Shown: positions 10,663 to 22,738 of the stretch, one piece after another
How positions within the stretch are numbered: the first letter of the stretch is position 1
Layout: every line of letters begins with the position of its first letter
Source of the DNA: Siphonodentalium dalli
Lineage: Eukaryota; Mollusca; Scaphopoda; Gadilida; Siphonodentaliidae
Direction: 5' to 3'
DNA: 64,000 nucleotides
NCBI GenBank assembly: GCA_032622095.1
Contig: CP136069.1
Location: 122,072,126-122,136,125 of the forward strand
Notes under the pieces: model-generated
What the model saw: only the letters and a program-made list of their open reading frames with translations
What the model was told of the DNA's origin: nothing
The model's database searches: none
Program-made: the position numbers and the translations under genes

Positions 10663-11173
10663 CGTCCCGAATCGAGAGGTAAATATTTACAATTGAGCGT
10701 AGTTCAGATGATGTTTTCTATGGAGTTTTACAGTCGATTTGCTTGAGATTTTCGATAATGTTAGTAGAATACTACATTACACCCCAGTTGGCATAGAGTC
10801 TGAATACCAAGTTGTCAGTTTCATGCACCCGAATAAGTCCATAATATGTCTTTAAACAAATGGAAGTATAATATCATATTTTCGAATATATATGCATGAA
10901 GCACATGTGTTAATTGGTAAGCTCCGTGCTTACATGTGTTGATCGGTTAGTTAGGACATCATGCATGTAATGTGGACCATCTGGAATGGATGCACTATAC
11001 GATATATAGCAGAACAGCTCTCAGCCGATTAAAAGGTGAGAAAGCCACATGCGATATCATATTATATAATAAGATAATGCTTCAGTTTCCAGAATTGGCC
11101 ATTAAATCAGATGAGGATCAGTTTATTTTTATGTAGCAATGTTGATTACATGTTGACTTTTAACTCATTTTAG
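10663..11173. other. Carrier intron, no feature seen
   Basis: This stretch lies between the family F element and the next carrier exon. No gene or clear repeat was seen. Confidence 0.4.
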
Positions 11174-12467
<1,294 letters not shown>

Positions 12468-13450
12468 TTATTTTTCCGGAGCATTGGAATCCACAGTGTG
12501 GTTTTGGTTATTTTTCCGGAGCATTGGAATCCACAGTGTGGTTTTGGTTATTTTTCCGGAGCATTGGAATCCACAGTGTGGTTTTGGTTATTTTTCCGGA
12601 GCATTGGAATCCACAGTGTGGTTATTTTTCCGGAGCATTGGAATCCACAGTGTGGTTATTTTTCCGGAGCATTGGAATCCACAGTGTGGTTTTCAGTATT
12701 TTTTGGTTATTTTTCCGGAGCATTGGAATCCACAGTGTGGTTATTTTTCCGTAGCATTGGAATCCACAGTGTGGTTATTTTTCCGGAGCATTGGAATCCA
12801 CAGTGTGGTTTTCAGTATTTTTTGGTTATTTTTCCGGAGCATTGGAATCCACAGTGTGGTTTTGGTTATTTTTCCGGAGCATTGGAATCCACAGTGTGGT
12901 TATTTTTCCGGAGCATTGGAATCCACAGTGTGGTTTTCAGTATTTTTTGGTTATTTTTCGGAGCATTGGAATCCACAGTGTGGTTTTGGTTATTTTTCCG
13001 GAGCATTGGAATCCACAGTGTGGTTATTTTTCCGGAGCATTGGAATCCACAGTGGTTTTGGTTATTTTTCCGGAGCGTTGGAATCCACAGTGTGGTTATT
13101 TTTCCGGAGCGTTGGAATCCACAGTGTGGTTTTGGTTATTTTTCCGGAGCATTGGAATCCACAGTGTGGTTATTTTTCCGGAGCATTGGAATCCACAGTG
13201 TGGTTTTGGTTATTTTTCCGGAGCATTGGAATCCACAGTGTGGTTTTGGTTATTTTTCCGGAGCATTGGAATCCACAGTGTGGTTTTGGTTATTTTTCCG
13301 GAGCCTTGGAATCCACAGTGTGGTTTTGGTTATTTTTCCGGAGCATTGGAATCCACAGTGTGGTTTTGGTTATTTTTCCAGAGCATTGGAATCCACAGTG
13401 TGGTTTTGGTTATTTTTTCGGAGCATTGGAATCCACAGTGTGGTTTTCCG
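12468..13450 (+). repeat. Minisatellite, about 25 copies of a 34/40/51-bp unit
   Basis: The core gcattggaatccacagtgtg recurs 25 times. Three spacer forms join the cores, giving units of 34 bp, 40 bp and 51 bp (the longest contains ttttcagtattttttgg). Copies are almost identical; rare changes include gcgttgg near 13076 and 13110 and gccttgg near 13303. The unit has no stop codon in any forward frame, so all three forward frames stay open for 232-337 codons. This is a property of the repeat and not evidence for a protein. It lies in a carrier intron. Confidence 0.95.
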
Positions 13451-13601
13451 ATTCGGTATCATGCTACTCTGAAACAAGAACGAAGCTGAAATTCTAATGG
13501 AAAATATAGTCCCAAGATGTGATCTATTACAATGGGTTATTTTTATGTAATTGAGTGAATTCTTGGCTACATAAGTCATATAATAAAAATGCTTTATCGG
13601 T

Positions 13602-13748
13602 ACAGTGAAGTGATATGGGCTATAGTATCACGTCTCCTTGATGATGTCAGATCGCCACATCAAACTCGCAGCCTGTGGCAGCTTGTTTGATACTGTGATC
13701 TGACCTTGTCAACTCGCCATGATACTATGGCTCATATCACTTCACTGT
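13602..13748. repeat. Palindromic MITE
   Basis: The ends are exact inverses (ACAGTGAAGTGATAT and ATATCACTTCACTGT), with further inverted matches inside (atagtatca/tgatacta, gtcagatc/gatctgac). The length of 147 bp and lack of coding content fit a small non-autonomous element. Confidence 0.7.
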
Positions 13749-14017
13749 TCAGATAATATGTATTTATTTCACACCCATTGTATTTATTCACAATATATTC
13801 AATATGTTCCATCCTGTGTGAAATGTTCTGTGGATATCACTTTTGTTGCGTGTATGACTACATAAAGCAGCACACTCTGGTGAGAAAATCACTTTAAACC
13901 TTAACATGCTGCACTTTGCCTACACTTTGAAATGACAATCAAGAGTTCCAGATTGTGTCTAAAACATACCGAGCATTTATAAATCAATTCATGGCAACCA
14001 AAGATTCTAAAATATGA

Positions 14018-14085
14018 TAAATATGAAAAATGATCAAGGAAATATGGTTTGATACAAAAATTGGACTTGGCACTGAAAGGGTTAA
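14018..14085. repeat. Solo half of TTAA MITE family A
   Basis: This matches the right arm of the perfect palindrome at 39043-39218 (gaaaaatgatcaagg, then cttggcactgaaagggttaa) and ends in TTAA. No left arm is present. Confidence 0.7.
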
Positions 14086-14110
14086 GGACAAATAAATAAA
14101 AATTTCCATG

Positions 14111-14320
14111 GTTCTCAGTCACCTCCCTTGTCACTGAAATGTTCTCAGTCACCTCCCTTGTCACTGAAATGTTCTCAGCCACCTCCCTTGTCACTGAAAT
14201 GTTCTCAGCCACCTCCTTTGTCACTGAAATGTTCTCAGTCACCTCCCTTGTCACTGAAATGTTCTCAGTCACCTCCCTTGTCACTGAAATGTTCTCAGTC
14301 ACCTCCCTTGTCACTGAAAT
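14111..14320 (+). repeat. 30-bp tandem repeat, seven copies
   Basis: Seven direct copies of a 30-bp unit (start gttctcagtcacctcccttg) differ at only a few sites. Because 30 is a multiple of three, several frames stay open on both strands; these are not genes. Confidence 0.95.
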
Positions 14321-14731
14321 GTTCTTTTAAAATGCATTGTCAAACATTTATAGCTCAACTTGACAAATTCAATTTGCTGTCCGTTGTTGTCCATGCATCT
14401 GTCCATCAACAATTTCCTTTGGTACACCCTACAGGTCAAATTCTTCATCCGATTGTCATAATAGATAGATGGGAGCTATAAAATTTTCCCGAAATTTTTT
14501 TGAAAACATGGCTGCTTGCTGACCTCTTGGATTTCATATTTGAATCCATCGGCACATCTTGCAGCCCACATTTATTGGAGAAATAATATCATCTACAAAA
14601 TACAAATCCCTTTAATGAAACTTTTTGACTTTCCTTCTTCTTTATCATTCTATTGACTGCTTAGAATAAAATTTTGCATAGAACCTTTTTAATCATTCAA
14701 CACCTTTTCATGAATTAATTAATTATTATAG

Positions 14732-14876
14732 ACTCTAAAGAAGATGTATAAAGCTCGAAACAATAACCAAGATCCTGGAATCCTCGCTCTCCTCGCTTGT
14801 GGCACCATCAGCAGTACTGCTGGACAATTAGCCAGTTATCCTCTTGCTTTAGTCCGAACCAGACTCCAGGCTCAAG
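14732..14876 (+). CDS. SLC25A24-like: SCaMC-type carrier, coding exon d (carrier repeat 3)
   Basis: This exon is 145 nt, entering in phase 0 (acceptor ttattatag) and leaving in phase 1 (caag|gtaagt). It encodes [20 protein letters not shown], then [20 protein letters not shown] and [30 protein letters not shown] is the fifth transmembrane helix and third signature of SCaMC carriers. As in the vertebrate proteins, the usual acidic residue of the signature is replaced by Ala (PLALVR). Confidence 0.94.
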
Positions 14877-15605
14877 GTAAGTGTGGACTTTCGATTTTGT
14901 CATCGTCGAATCAGGATTGTACAATTTGTTTCTGGTCAAGTTGTGTAACAACCATGGTCTGATCTATGATGGTGGGAATCTGTCTGTCGTAAATGCAACA
15001 ACAAACCAAAATAATAAATTAATAAATTAATAAATTTAATAATAAGTTAATAAATTCAATACATTGCATCAATGCATTGTAGAATTACTAGTGCACATTG
15101 TCATTGTCACTGGTTCACCTGGGGGATTATGCATAGTAATTGAATGCGGTTTGGTCTCAAATCCAGTTCTCGGGTAGTTATATGCCCATTCTCAGTGTGC
15201 ATTTTTTCTGTGCTGCCGAATTTAAAAACAAATGGAGCCTATTTCAAACTAATTCTATTATTTCTCAATTCCACTAAGTAGACTAGATATACAGTCATAG
15301 TGTTATTGATAGAAATAGAGCTTCGGTCCTGTGTTATAAGACAAGTCTTGCACTAAGTTGCAACTGTATGAAATGTCTGTTGAAATTCAAAAAGATACGT
15401 CACTATTTTTATTTAACAGCATCGCTACATTATTTTGCTTCCTGTATTGTTGCACGAAGTTAATTCTGCCCACATGGTTCAACACCAAATATTTGGAAAA
15501 AGAAATGAGCATTTATTTCAGATTATAGTGGCGGGTACGGAACTCTTGACAACGATCGTGATCTGGAGGCACAAAGAAATGCCCAATTCTACTTTTATAT
15601 GTTTG
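14877..15605. other. Carrier intron, no gene seen
   Basis: A short AT-rich direct repeat (taataaattaataaatt) lies near 15010-15060. No exon was recognised. Confidence 0.4.
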
Positions 15606-15613
15606 ATGTTGAA

Positions 15614-16609
15614 TAGGGGTGCCACGATTAATCGTATAATCGATGAACTGTTGATATAATCCATTACCATTTCCGTCGTCGATTAAGCTAGTTATTTATT
15701 TCGGACGTTGGAAAATGCCAGGTATTGTTGAATACCGAGTTTGTTTTACACAGTTTAATCTACAACCGAGGGGTTAACAACCTTTGATCATGTATCAAAG
15801 AGTTTCCGACAACATGAGTACCACTAATACATGTTGCAAACAGTCGGCAGTTCATTTGATGATGCGACATGGTTACTCTTCGGGTCATTGTATATTCTTC
15901 ATATTGACGACACTGCAGCTTTGAACTTATGGCGACGTCGTTGTATATTTCTACAAGAAATGCGCAATATGTCTTTGAAATGGGCTGACTGTCAGTGAAC
16001 TGAATGCACTGGCCCTTGAATCTCTTTGGATCAAAGGGGAGTTGATTGACATGCTCTCGAAACCAGGGAATCTACGGCATTTTAATCAGCGATGTTCTCC
16101 GCGGTGTCATTTGCAGCAAGTATACTTTGTTTGTATAAGTATACTTGGATGTTACTGGTACAGGCTATCACTTATCGTGTGGTGACTGCTTAATTAAATT
16201 GACTATTATCAAATACTTAACTTGTTCTGAGTCCTGAAATCTGCGGGCGGGGGCCCACCTTTGTGATTGTTATCCACGCTCTGGAAGTTTGCTGAAACTT
16301 ATATTCCTACTTTTATATTGTTTGTATGTCCGGCTATTCATAACACTGAAATTAATCGCTACGTTCATTCCAATGAACTCACAAATATTATAACCATGAC
16401 ATCCCCGAGAACTTATGATGCACTTTATTTACATAAAAATTACATCAGCCGATGTCTCAAACAAGCAGCGATAGTAGTTAACCAGCACGCAGCCAATAGG
16501 CCATATTACGGAATACTTCCACTGATGTTATTAATATTATGTACGATTAATTGATTATAGTCGATTATTGACCGACCGATTATCAAAATCAATAATCGTG
16601 GCACCTCTA
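15614..16609. mobile_element. Non-autonomous hAT element with 8-bp target duplication
   Basis: The termini TAGGGGTGCCACGATTAATCG and the inverse (CAATAATCGTGGCACCTCTA) are typical of hAT ends. A perfect 8-bp direct repeat ATGTTGAA flanks it (15606-15613 and 16610-16617). It is 996 bp long and contains no transposase-like frame. Confidence 0.9.
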
Positions 16610-16617
16610 ATGTTGAA

Positions 16618-18209
16618 TTGTGTATTAATCATGGTTAACACCACCCAATAATAAAAGAAGGGACTCTTGCGGTGATCCATTGTTCAAATAGAAATTGTTT
16701 AGAGGTGCGGTCTTGTATGAGACTTTTCTCACAACAACATCATGGGACCTAAGCTCAATTTCTATCGATAACACTATGACTGAATATATGGTCTACTTGG
16801 TGGAATCTACCAGGAACCGGATCTGGGACTGAATTACATTCAAGTATTCAGACGGTGTGTGCATTGAAAACTCACACAATTATCTACCAATACGACTATT
16901 GACCATCCAGTGTGCTATCAATACCCGAGTTGCTTTCCCTTTTACTCCAGAATTAACTTTGGACAAGAGCCTGGATTCTATAAATTGTAGGAGTGCAAAA
17001 ATATGCCCTCCTCAATTTATCTTAGGAGTGCAATCTTAAGACAAACTGATATACATATCTCATCTAAAGGGTAGTGATAACAAATAAGAGTGCTCTCCCA
17101 TTTACATACCAAAATGATGTAGTGGGGGAGGGGCTTGTCGAATCTGCAGCAATCAGCCACAGATATGCCCGCGGGTGTTTGTGGGACCGACAATTCATTA
17201 TTCAAGACCAAAACAAATCATTTAGTAAATGTTATATCGTGGAAATGGCCACAAATAAGCCTAATATTTTTTATATTATTATTGGTGGCTAATTGGCCCA
17301 ACCATGAAATTAACATCTATTGAAATAATTTACTCAGTCAGTAGAGCAAATATCAGTAAACGGGATGGAAACAAAAATAAGGGCATTATGTATGTTTTTG
17401 GAATGTCGTAAAATGGGTGTGGAGAAATACGGAACGTGAGGATTCTGTAATAGTTTGTATAAACAATGCTATGTCTCTTGATAAAGGCTCATTATTTCAT
17501 CCCAAGCAGGCAACATAAAACAATAAATAACTACATGGTCAGTGTGTGAACTGAAGCTGGTAACTATTAGCCCACTGTTAGCCTGATAGCCTTTCAGAGC
17601 CGGAATACCTGGGTGATCCAATTTCTCAATATTGATTTCTCAAAGATGTCATAAATCTGCTATTGTAGGATCTGTTGATGTGAATAAATATGATATCCGA
17701 TCCACGAATTCACATCCTCACGAAATGGCCTTTTTTATGAGAAACACTAAAATTGATGCAGACGAAATCAAAGCCATTCACAGTAAATTATATATGTTAT
17801 ATTCCTAGGAATACTTAATAGATTATAAATAAGTGATCGTACTGATTTGAGTCTGCAGATTTCCAAGTTGAAGAAAAAGACATGATATCTTATATGAACT
17901 ACTGTGAGAAGGGTAGATATCTCAGTATACTCATTTGTTTGGAAAACTTTTTGTAATTGATTTTAGACAATAATGGCTTCCATCTGTTGGCATCATTGCA
18001 GATTCTGTTCGAAAATCGGCTGTTGTGTTGATAATAGAATCTATTCCATACCAGTATATTGTATAATTAGTTGGATTTTCCCTCCTAAAAACTGTAGTCA
18101 TGCAAAAGATTGCAATCTTGCAAAATGTCAGGGCTGAAATTTAGCTGTAACTATGTTTTGCTCATCCATGTTTAACCATTATCACTGTATTCAATTTATC
18201 TCATTGTAG
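16618..18209. other. Carrier intron, no gene seen
   Basis: Last carrier intron downstream of the hAT element. Short open frames here have no conserved features. Confidence 0.4.
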
Positions 18210-18382
18210 CTGCTTCAACAAAAAGAAAAGACACTATGATTGGACTAGTGAAGTATATTCTAAAGGAGGATGGTCCTCGAGGCTTATATCGAGGCCTAGC
18301 TCCTAACTTTCTCAAGGTTGCGCCAGCTGTCAGTATAAGTTACGTCGTTTATGAACACTTCAGGAAATTACTTGGTGTATAA
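18210..18382 (+). CDS. SLC25A24-like: SCaMC-type carrier, terminal coding exon with stop
   Basis: The acceptor is tcattgtag. The first two bases complete an Ala codon with the preceding exon, and the frame then runs 56 codons to TAA at 18380-18382. It encodes the last matrix helix and sixth transmembrane helix ([20 protein letters not shown], then [18 protein letters not shown]). The ending LLGV matches the C-terminal region of SCaMC carriers, so the gene is complete at its 3' end. Confidence 0.94.
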
Positions 18383-18494
18383 CGGTTACCTTGGTATTTA
18401 AGTTCTCATCTGTGATTTATCTCTACTCATGTTTTATATAAGCCCAGGAGAAAGTACCATAAATCTTTTATACATGTAAACAATGCAAGGCTGC

Positions 18495-18607
18495 TAATAG
18501 TGTGTCTGTCATTTGCAGAATGAGGTTCCAGAGGGTGAATTTAGTGACGCTATCCCGCATGGTGGGCTAGCATCACCAAATTCAACCTCTGTGAACCTCA
18601 TTCTACC
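18495..18607. repeat. Palindromic repeat family D, single palindrome
   Basis: gcagaatgaggttccagagg is followed by an imperfect inverse ending cctcattcta. It is probably within or just after the carrier 3' untranslated region. Confidence 0.75.
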
Positions 18608-18779
18608 TAGACCTCAACCACTATGGGAGAACTAGGATCACATTGAATTTCCCCAGTTGAATTTGGTAACATTAGTAACCTTGATTATGCATTTTATCTT
18701 CTGCAAATTAAGGATATAGAAACTTCCCAGAAGAGAAAAAGTACGAAAAACAATGTTAATTTGAGACTATAGATACTTC

Positions 18780-18850
18780 CCTGAAGATGACCCCAGAGGG
18801 GGACTTTGGTGATGCTCATTCTGCAAATGACAGACACACTTTTTGCAGAC
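18780..18850. repeat. Palindromic repeat family D, fragment
   Basis: A fused remnant has ccccagaggg joined to ctcattctgcaaatgacagacacac. Confidence 0.55.
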
Positions 18851-19083
18851 TTGAAACTATGTACAAGGAAAATTTTGAGTGCTATAATAATTCATAGTTG
18901 CATGATTTCTCATAATGGAAGTTTTGTTATTGTTAGTTTATATTCACACAACATCGATAGAAAGGACCTGGAGTTATGAATAGTATGGTACTCTTATTTC
19001 TCTCAACTTGTAATTTACATATGTATAAAAGCTTTATAGTACTGACCCCAGGAACAATAGTCTCAGGAAATGAGGTCTAAGGA

Positions 19084-19113
19084 AATAAATATGCTGAGGC
19101 TATTAATAATAAA
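19084..19113 (+). promoter_or_regulatory. Candidate polyadenylation signals for the carrier gene
   Basis: Two AATAAA hexamers (19084-19089 and 19108-19113) lie about 700 bp after the carrier stop codon. The motif is common in AT-rich DNA, so this is only a candidate. Confidence 0.3.
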
Positions 19114-19382
19114 ATAGCATTCTTTTCTTGCATTTTAATTCCACAAATTTCGCCAAATATAATACAGATATACATGTATACATATACATTTGTTCAGTGG
19201 AGTTACATATTACATCATATTTCAAATCTTCACGACTGATCAAATATTATAATTTTATTAGCATATTTATATCTTTATTCATCAATATTGTTTCTGGGCT
19301 ATATCATGTGATATGAAATATTACTGAGTGCATGGAAGATGTGAGGATGTGTCATGTCTTCATGCTTGCCATTCACTGTGCA

Positions 19383-19636
19383 CAAGCTTTGAAATAGTGT
19401 GTCTGTCATTTGCAGAATGAGGTCCCCGGAGGGAGAATTTAGTGATGCTACCCCGCATAGCGGGTTAGCATCACCAAATTCACCCTCTGGGAACCTCATT
19501 CTGCTGAGTTGTAAGCAGAATGAGGTCCCCAGAGGGTGAATTTGGTGATGCTAGCCCGCTATGCAGGGTGGCATCACTAAATTCACCCTCTGGGGACCTC
19601 ATTCTGCAAATGACAGACACACTATTTCAAGGTTCG
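19383..19636. repeat. Palindromic repeat family D, full-length double palindrome
   Basis: Two consecutive palindromes (arms gaatgaggtcccc.gaggg and inverse) sit inside outer inverted ends (caagctttgaaatag / ctatttcaagg). The length is 254 bp, as in the copies at 31753-32006 and 58703-58956. Confidence 0.85.
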
Positions 19637-19679
19637 ACTGTGCATCTATGCATGCCTCAAAATATGGTGCTGGACAGTT

Positions 19680-20065
19680 GCGGAATGAGGTCCCCAGAGG
19701 GTGTGTTTAGAAAAGCAGACTAGCAACACTAAATTCACCTTCCGGGGACCTCATTCTGCTTAGTCCTCATCTTCTCTGGAAAGTATCTTTATTTCAAATT
19801 AACAAGTCTTTTTAGTTTCTTTAGAAACTTTAGATGACACAATCCATAATTGAGGTGCCCAATGGGTGATCATCACCATGTTCACCATCTGTGAACTTAA
19901 ATATGAGTCGTAGTCTCCCATAGCAGATGAGGCCTTAGCAGAATGAGGTCCCCAGAGGATGAATTTGGTAATGCTAGCCCACTGCAGGGTAGCCTCACTA
20001 ACTTCACCCTCTGTGGACCTCATTCTGCAAATGTCCAGCACCATATTTTGAGGCCTGCATATATG
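19680..20065. repeat. Palindromic repeat family D, two diverged units
   Basis: Palindromes at 19680-19762 and 19935-20032 share the gaatgaggtccccagagg arms. They are separated by an inverted remnant 'aattgaggtgcccaatgggtg'. Confidence 0.7.
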
Positions 20066-20716
20066 TGTTGTCATTAAAGATGCACTCAGGGTTCCAAATT
20101 CCAAACTTATAACAAAAATCATTGACACCATTTTCATAATGAACTGCTACTGATAAGAATAGGGCACTACATCATTAGAATTTATGTTCTTTCTATCAGT
20201 TGTTGTTTTACTATATCCATAGTTAGGATTTACTGTTACAAGCTTTGCATATCACACTTATCGTGCCTACCACAAACTATGACCTGAAGACAACATAATT
20301 AAGTACATAATAATCATGGCAAACAGAACCAGATCACCTTACTGCGAGTGGCAAAAAGTTTGTACTGCATGTTTTTCCTCACAAATGGACTCGTAGTCAA
20401 TTCTGTGTAACGTTTTTTTGTCCGTCCGAAAAATTTTGGACTACTATTAGATATTAGTAATGCCTATGAGTAGTTGTTCATTGTGCAAAAGGTGTCTTTT
20501 AAGAAAACTCAATTTACAACTGTCCATGACATTTTCTTTGGTGAAATGCATTGGAAACCACTGGTTACACACAGAGTCTACCTAAAAATGACAAACATAG
20601 ACAAGAGGTAATTTTAGGGTCACTAGTCTCTGCCATAAGTATTTCGATATTACTGGAATAATTTGTATAAACAGATTTTTATTTATACTGATTCGTGGCA
20701 TACCCTGAGTACATCT
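20066..20716. other. Intergenic, no gene seen
   Basis: No coding or repeat structure was recognised here. Confidence 0.4.
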
Positions 20717-21141
20717 TTAACCCTTTCAGTGCCAGGGGCCGATCTCATCGGCCCTAATTTACGGTCTGTAAAATCAGCCCTAAAAAAAAAAGGAAAAAAA
20801 AAGCTTAAGCATGCTATAGCGAATTTAAAAACAAACTGGATAAAACCGTAGGGGCATGTTATAACTCAAAACTATCACCAAGTATTCATAGTAATAATTT
20901 TGATGCCCATGAAAAACGTAAGATTCCCTGGCACTAAACCTACAAAATAAGTCTGTTAAAGAATATAAGAAAAAATTATTAAAATTGTAAAAAATAATAA
21001 CAAATGATGAAAAATTGTTAGGCCAATGCATTCTCTTATATATGGGAGGCGACCTATGGTCGACTCGCATATATAAGAGAATGCATTGGCACAGGGTATA
21101 TGGGTTGATACAAAAATCGGACCTGGCACTGAAAGTGTTAA
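20717..21141. repeat. TTAA MITE with family A ends and the shared palindromic core
   Basis: The ends are TTAACCCTTTCAGTGCCAGG and the inverse (CCTGGCACTGAAAGTGTTAA), as in the family A element at 39043-39218. The centre (21029-21098) is the palindrome ccaatgcattctcttatata and its inverse, otherwise found in family B and C elements. It therefore has a mixed structure. Confidence 0.8.
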
Positions 21142-21385
21142 GGCCATGCAAGGTCAATTTCCCAATCTCCGACCAAAATGTTTCGAAAAGCATGCGTGAG
21201 CACGTATTTATATTTTATTTTTTTTTTCCGGGGCACACACCAACATAGCATTCCACATCCGCATCGGCTAGCTCCAGATCTAATTTAAGTTGCCTGTAGC
21301 CATTATTTCCTGAACAGATGTTTGTAAAAACTTAGTTTGATAGATTCATTATGATTTATTTTGTCAAAAATTGCCCAATCGGCAC
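21138..21385 (+). mobile_element. Family F transposon fragment
   Basis: It begins with a family F-like terminus (aaggccatgcaaggtcaatt). The segment 21228-21360 matches 42940-43050 (ggggcacac, gccattatt, gatttattt blocks). It is cut short at 21385-21394 next to the MULE-like insertion. Confidence 0.55.
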
Positions 21386-21394
21386 CATTTACGT

Positions 21395-22729
21395 TAGTCC
21401 AAGTCTTCTCGTACTAAAGCCGGCTAAGATATTGGGATGGAGTTCCAGGCCCATGCATTCCTATGACACGACTTAAGCGTTAGTGACCCGCTCAAATAAA
21501 ACCACAATTATATGAAATAAAATATCACAATTGCGACAATAAACGGATATTTTCAACAGAAGACATGCTATTTGATCTGAAACCCACATCAGTTGTGAAT
21601 TGAAAGTGGTAATTTAATGCGAAAAGAGACATTTATCGCAATGTTTACAATTTTTTAAAAGTATGCGAACTCAGTTGACCTCGCGACCTGTGTTCGGCAT
21701 TTTCCGTTGAAAATGTTCCGTAGATTTTGGACTAACAACGCAAATTACGATGAATTCTCCATTGTAATCGTAATTATGTGTGTCAATAAATAAAAAATAA
21801 ATAGATTAATTAAACATTGGAGATATAAATGTAATACATTAAATAAATTACGGGAATTATAACCCTCTCAAAGTTTAAAACAGTGTAAACACAACGAGCA
21901 TTAGAATAAATAATATGCCTTATATGGTGCTACATTTCACCCACATTTGGTGGACTTCCGCGAAATTAAGATATATACTAAGCGAACAGGGCAATATATT
22001 GCTCTTGTTATGCACACAAAAAATCAAACAAAATTTGTATACATTTTGAACCTTAAGTTTGAAAAGTCCCACTGAAACGGAAGAACTATATTTCGAAACT
22101 GTGTGATTCGGTTCTCCGATTATTTTATCAACACACAAATCAAAATGCACATCACACGCATGGCAAGTCAGACATAAGAGTTCTAATTTGCTCCAATTTT
22201 GACAAGTTGCTTGCGAAAATTGTCAACAAAACTACCGTTCTGATCCTCCATTATGTCATTAAGTTTTTAGTGCGGGAATTGTTCTCAAAGCACATAGGAA
22301 ACTGGTCTTTGGGGCGATCGGTTTTCGCCATTTTGTTCGGAAAACCCCGCGCTATATATAGAAACGGAAACTAGAATACCCAGCGGACAATGCCGGAATT
22401 CTTCGGAACCTGACTTCGGCTTTCAGTTAAGTAAACAAAATATAAAAACAGCGATGTTGGTGACAATCAACCGGAATATTCTATGCGTAATGTAACATGA
22501 AAGTTAGATTATTATACACCATTATGACCATAAGATGTCTCTCTTTCCGATGTATATAGCATCATGTATTGATTTATTAGGTAAATCGAGTAAAATACAA
22601 CACAGATTCCCGCCACATATCGTGGGCGTAAGTCGTGTCATAAGAGACTATACGGGACGAACTCGGACTAAAGACCGGCACCTCCATCCCAATATCTTAG
22701 CCGGCTTTAGTACGAGAAGACTTGGACTA
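21395..22729. mobile_element. MULE-like element, copy 1, 9-bp target duplication
   Basis: Terminal inverted repeats of about 48 bp are near-perfect (TAGTCCAAGTCTTCTCGTAC at both ends in inverse). A perfect 9-bp direct repeat CATTTACGT flanks it (21386-21394 and 22730-22738). Nine-base duplications with long inverted ends fit Mutator-like elements. It has no transposase frame. The shorter copy at 40058-41002 shares its interior in the opposite orientation. Confidence 0.85.
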
Positions 22730-22738
22730 CATTTACGT

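Noticed and set aside
13901-14481. Repetitive frames on both strands (117-137 codons)
   Set aside because: They are produced by the 30-bp tandem repeat, whose length is a multiple of three.
19299-19723. Frames beginning MRSPEGEFGD seen at several places in the window
   Set aside because: The recurrence is explained by the double-palindrome repeat itself; the frames differ in length and end outside the repeat at random.
18495-20065. A CRISPR-like array of regularly spaced palindromic repeats
   Set aside because: Repeats are of unequal length, spacers are repeat-derived, and this is an animal genome; it is a cluster of family D palindromes.
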